Below are positions 4,913-6,312 of a stretch of DNA of 6,312 nucleotides, in pieces. The DNA comes from Gammaproteobacteria bacterium. Its GTDB lineage: Bacteria > Pseudomonadota > Gammaproteobacteria > SZUA-229. The translations under genes and the position numbers were made by a program. Each line of letters opens with the position of its first letter. Positions within the stretch are counted from its first letter, which is position 1. The DNA lies in NCBI GenBank assembly GCA_023136715.1, contig JAGLQT010000256.1, positions 1-6,312 on the forward strand. Reading direction: 5' to 3'. The notes under the pieces were generated by a model. The model searched no databases and was not told the origin of the DNA. It worked only from the letters and a program-made list of their open reading frames with translations.

Positions 4913-5773
4913 TTATTCGTTCCAACCAAGCTTGGCGCGAAGAATGTCAAAATTGTTCAGTCCCTGAGGATGTAGCAAGGTAATAGAGTGCTGCTTACGT
5001 TTGATGATGACGTGATCACCATTTTCAACATCGAATGAAGTCTGGCCGTCGCAGGTAACATGGGCGATAGCCTGATTGGTTTCACTGATTAAAATATCAA
5101 CTTCAGAATTAGCGTTCACCACTAATGGTCTGCTGCTTAGTGTGTGCGGGCAAATGGGTACCAGCGTAATGGCCTCAAGATTTGCCTGCAAAATAGGGCC
5201 GCCACTGGAAAGTGCGTAAGCGGTTGAACCGGTTGGTGTTGAAATGATTAAACCGTCTGCACGTTGATGATTAACGAACTGGTCATTGATGCGTGTTTCG
5301 AATTCAATCATACGTGCAACATCGCGCACGTGTACGACCACATCATTAAGTGCATCGCCAGAAAAAATAATCTCATTGTTTCGTGTGACTTTAGCTTCGA
5401 GCAGGAAGCGTTCTTCCCTGATATGTTTGCCCGATAAAATATCATTGAGCACGGTGTCGATTTCATCAGGAGAAACGTCAGCAAGAAAACCAAGGCGACC
5501 AATGTTGATGCCTATCAACGGTACATCTTTGTCGGCCAGTGAGCGCGCCGCATTTAACATGGTGCCATCGCCGCCAAGCGTGATAACGATATCGCAGCGA
5601 TTGCCCAGCTCATCACGCGAAACAATATTGTTCTGGCTCAATAAACCATCGACACTTTCATCCAGCAAAATTTCACAATCTTTCTGCTTTAAATAGGCGA
5701 GCAGATGTTCGAGCTTGTCCTTGACCAGCTCGGTGTGAGGTTTAACGATGACTCCGATTGTTTTAAACGACAT
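4913..5773 (-). CDS. nadK: NAD kinase (ATP-dependent NAD+ 2'-phosphorylation)
   Basis: NadK phosphorylates NAD+ to NADP+ using ATP and is the main source of cellular NADP. The 286-residue product shows the family motifs: GGDG at 67-70 within VITLGGDGTMLNAAR, GINIGRLGFLAD (88-99), the asparagine-acidic pair at 143-144 (ALNDVVVH), DGLIISTPTGSTAY (173-186) with SSGGPIL after it, and PHTLSSRPLV (209-218). It ends in KLGWNE, like the E. coli KLGW tail. I chose the ATG at 5771-5773 because MSFKTIGVIVKP matches the family N-terminus. An in-frame ATG at 5834-5836 would add 21 residues, and neither has a convincing Shine-Dalgarno. mutS ends 73 bases upstream and recN starts 18 bases downstream, so the three are probably one transcription unit. 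The nadK-recN pairing is common in gammaproteobacteria. Confidence 0.95.
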   Translation of the reverse strand: MSFKTIGVIVKPHTELVKDKLEHLLAYLKQKDCEILLDESVDGLLSQNNIVSRDELGNRCDIVITLGGDGTMLNAARSLADKDVPLIGINIGRLGFLADVSPDEIDTVLNDILSGKHIREERFLLEAKVTRNNEIIFSGDALNDVVVHVRDVARMIEFETRINDQFVNHQRADGLIISTPTGSTAYALSSGGPILQANLEAITLVPICPHTLSSRPLVVNANSEVDILISETNQAIAHVTCDGQTSFDVENGDHVIIKRKQHSITLLHPQGLNNFDILRAKLGWNE

Positions 5774-5846
5774 ACTATTTTTCTTTTTAATCTGCAATGC
5801 CTTAACAATATCACGCAAACACAATTGCGCAATCATATTCTCTAGA

Positions 5847-6312
5847 TTATTTCGACGAATCTTTTTTTAGTTGATAGAGCAGGTCGAGTGCTTCACGCGG
5901 GCTAAGCTCATCCATGTCCATTTCCTGTAAACGTTCGATCACTGGATGTGGGCGATCACTGAACATTTCAAACTGGCCGGTATCTTTATGCGTGTCGACG
6001 CTGTTTTGTTCCAGCTCGACCAGTTTCTTGCGCGCCAGTGCAATCACATTCATGGGGACACCAGCGAGTTGCGCCACCTGCAGGCCGTAACTCTGATTCG
6101 CCGGGCCGGGTTTAACATTGTGTAGGAAAATAATTTTGTCACCGTGCTCCACTGCATTGATGTGCACATTGGCGATTCCCGAGAGTTCATCGGGCAGGGC
6201 GGTCAGCTCAAAGTAATGTGTGGAGAATAAACTGTAAGATTTATTCTTGCTTGCCAGATGATGCGCACAGGCCCAGGCCAGTGATAAGCCATCAAAGGTA
6301 CTGGTGCCGCGG
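5847..6312 (-). CDS. mutS: DNA mismatch repair protein MutS, C-terminal part (cut by window edge)
   Basis: Only the last 154 residues are in the window; the frame stays open to the right edge, so the gene is truncated by the window and not broken. MutS recognises mismatches and, with ATP, recruits MutL. The fragment begins with RGTSTFDGLSLAWA, the segment just after the Walker B acidic pair. It continues with FSTHYFELTALP (the ATPase H-loop) and NVHINAVEHGDKIIFLHNVKPGPANQSYGLQVAQLAGVP, given here as its key blocks NVHINAVEHG and SYGLQVAQLAGVP. After a linker comes QFEMF (5961-5975), resembling the beta-clamp-binding pentapeptide of E. coli MutS, and then the C-terminal LSPREALDLLYQLKK segment of the tetramerisation domain. 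It lies upstream of nadK and recN on the same strand. Confidence 0.97.
   Translation of the reverse strand, partial: RGTSTFDGLSLAWACAHHLASKNKSYSLFSTHYFELTALPDELSGIANVHINAVEHGDKIIFLHNVKPGPANQSYGLQVAQLAGVPMNVIALARKKLVELEQNSVDTHKDTGQFEMFSDRPHPVIERLQEMDMDELSPREALDLLYQLKKDSSK

Noticed and set aside
4895..5060. Possible LexA box in front of recN
   Set aside because: I scanned the nadK-recN gap and the 3' end of nadK for CTG-N10-CAG and found none; the closest (TGT-N10-CAG near 4945-4960) lacks the left half-site.
5286..5696. Plus-strand 136-codon Ser/Arg-rich frame
   Set aside because: It is antisense to the conserved NadK motifs, and its Ser-rich composition is typical of a shadow frame.
5847..6167. 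A separate 106-codon gene starting at GTG 6165-6167
   Set aside because: The same frame continues without a stop to the window edge and encodes conserved MutS sequence, so it is the 3' end of mutS.

Overview
The window is chromosomal DNA from a bacterium, most likely a gammaproteobacterium. The protein sequences of L32, PlsX, FabH, the cold-shock protein, RecN, NadK and MutS all read like gammaproteobacterial family members. The rpmF-plsX-fabH order and the nadK-recN pairing are also typical of that class. I cannot place it to genus. It looks like core chromosome: I see no transposase, phage gene, CRISPR array, tRNA or rRNA.

Layout. The plus strand (1-3188) starts with the ribosomal protein/lipid cluster rpmF (L32), plsX (acyl-ACP:phosphate acyltransferase) and fabH (beta-ketoacyl-ACP synthase III). 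A 15-pair RNA hairpin lies between rpmF and plsX. plsX and fabH overlap by four bases, with fabH starting on TTG. After fabH the usual fabD-fabG-acpP-fabF continuation is absent. In its place are a 105-bp spacer with a promoter-like and LexA-box-like sequence and an 11-bp inverted repeat, a small predicted lipoprotein of unknown function, and a strong terminator. A monocistronic CspA-type cold-shock gene with its own terminator follows. The minus strand (3218-6312) carries a convergent, tightly packed set transcribed mutS (3' end only, running off the right edge), nadK, recN. The two blocks meet tail to tail at about 3157-3217.

How the genes work together. PlsX and FabH share a pathway: FabH makes the first beta-ketoacyl-ACP of fatty acid synthesis, and PlsX turns the acyl-ACP end product into acyl-phosphate for phospholipid synthesis. 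rpmF links this to ribosome production and growth rate. MutS (mismatch repair) and RecN (double-strand break repair) form a DNA-repair pair flanking NadK, which makes NADP.

No clearly new system is visible. The best leads are the LexA-box-like operator in front of the small lipoprotein gene, the hairpin separating rpmF from plsX, and the mutS-nadK-recN arrangement. None of these has been tested by search or experiment here.
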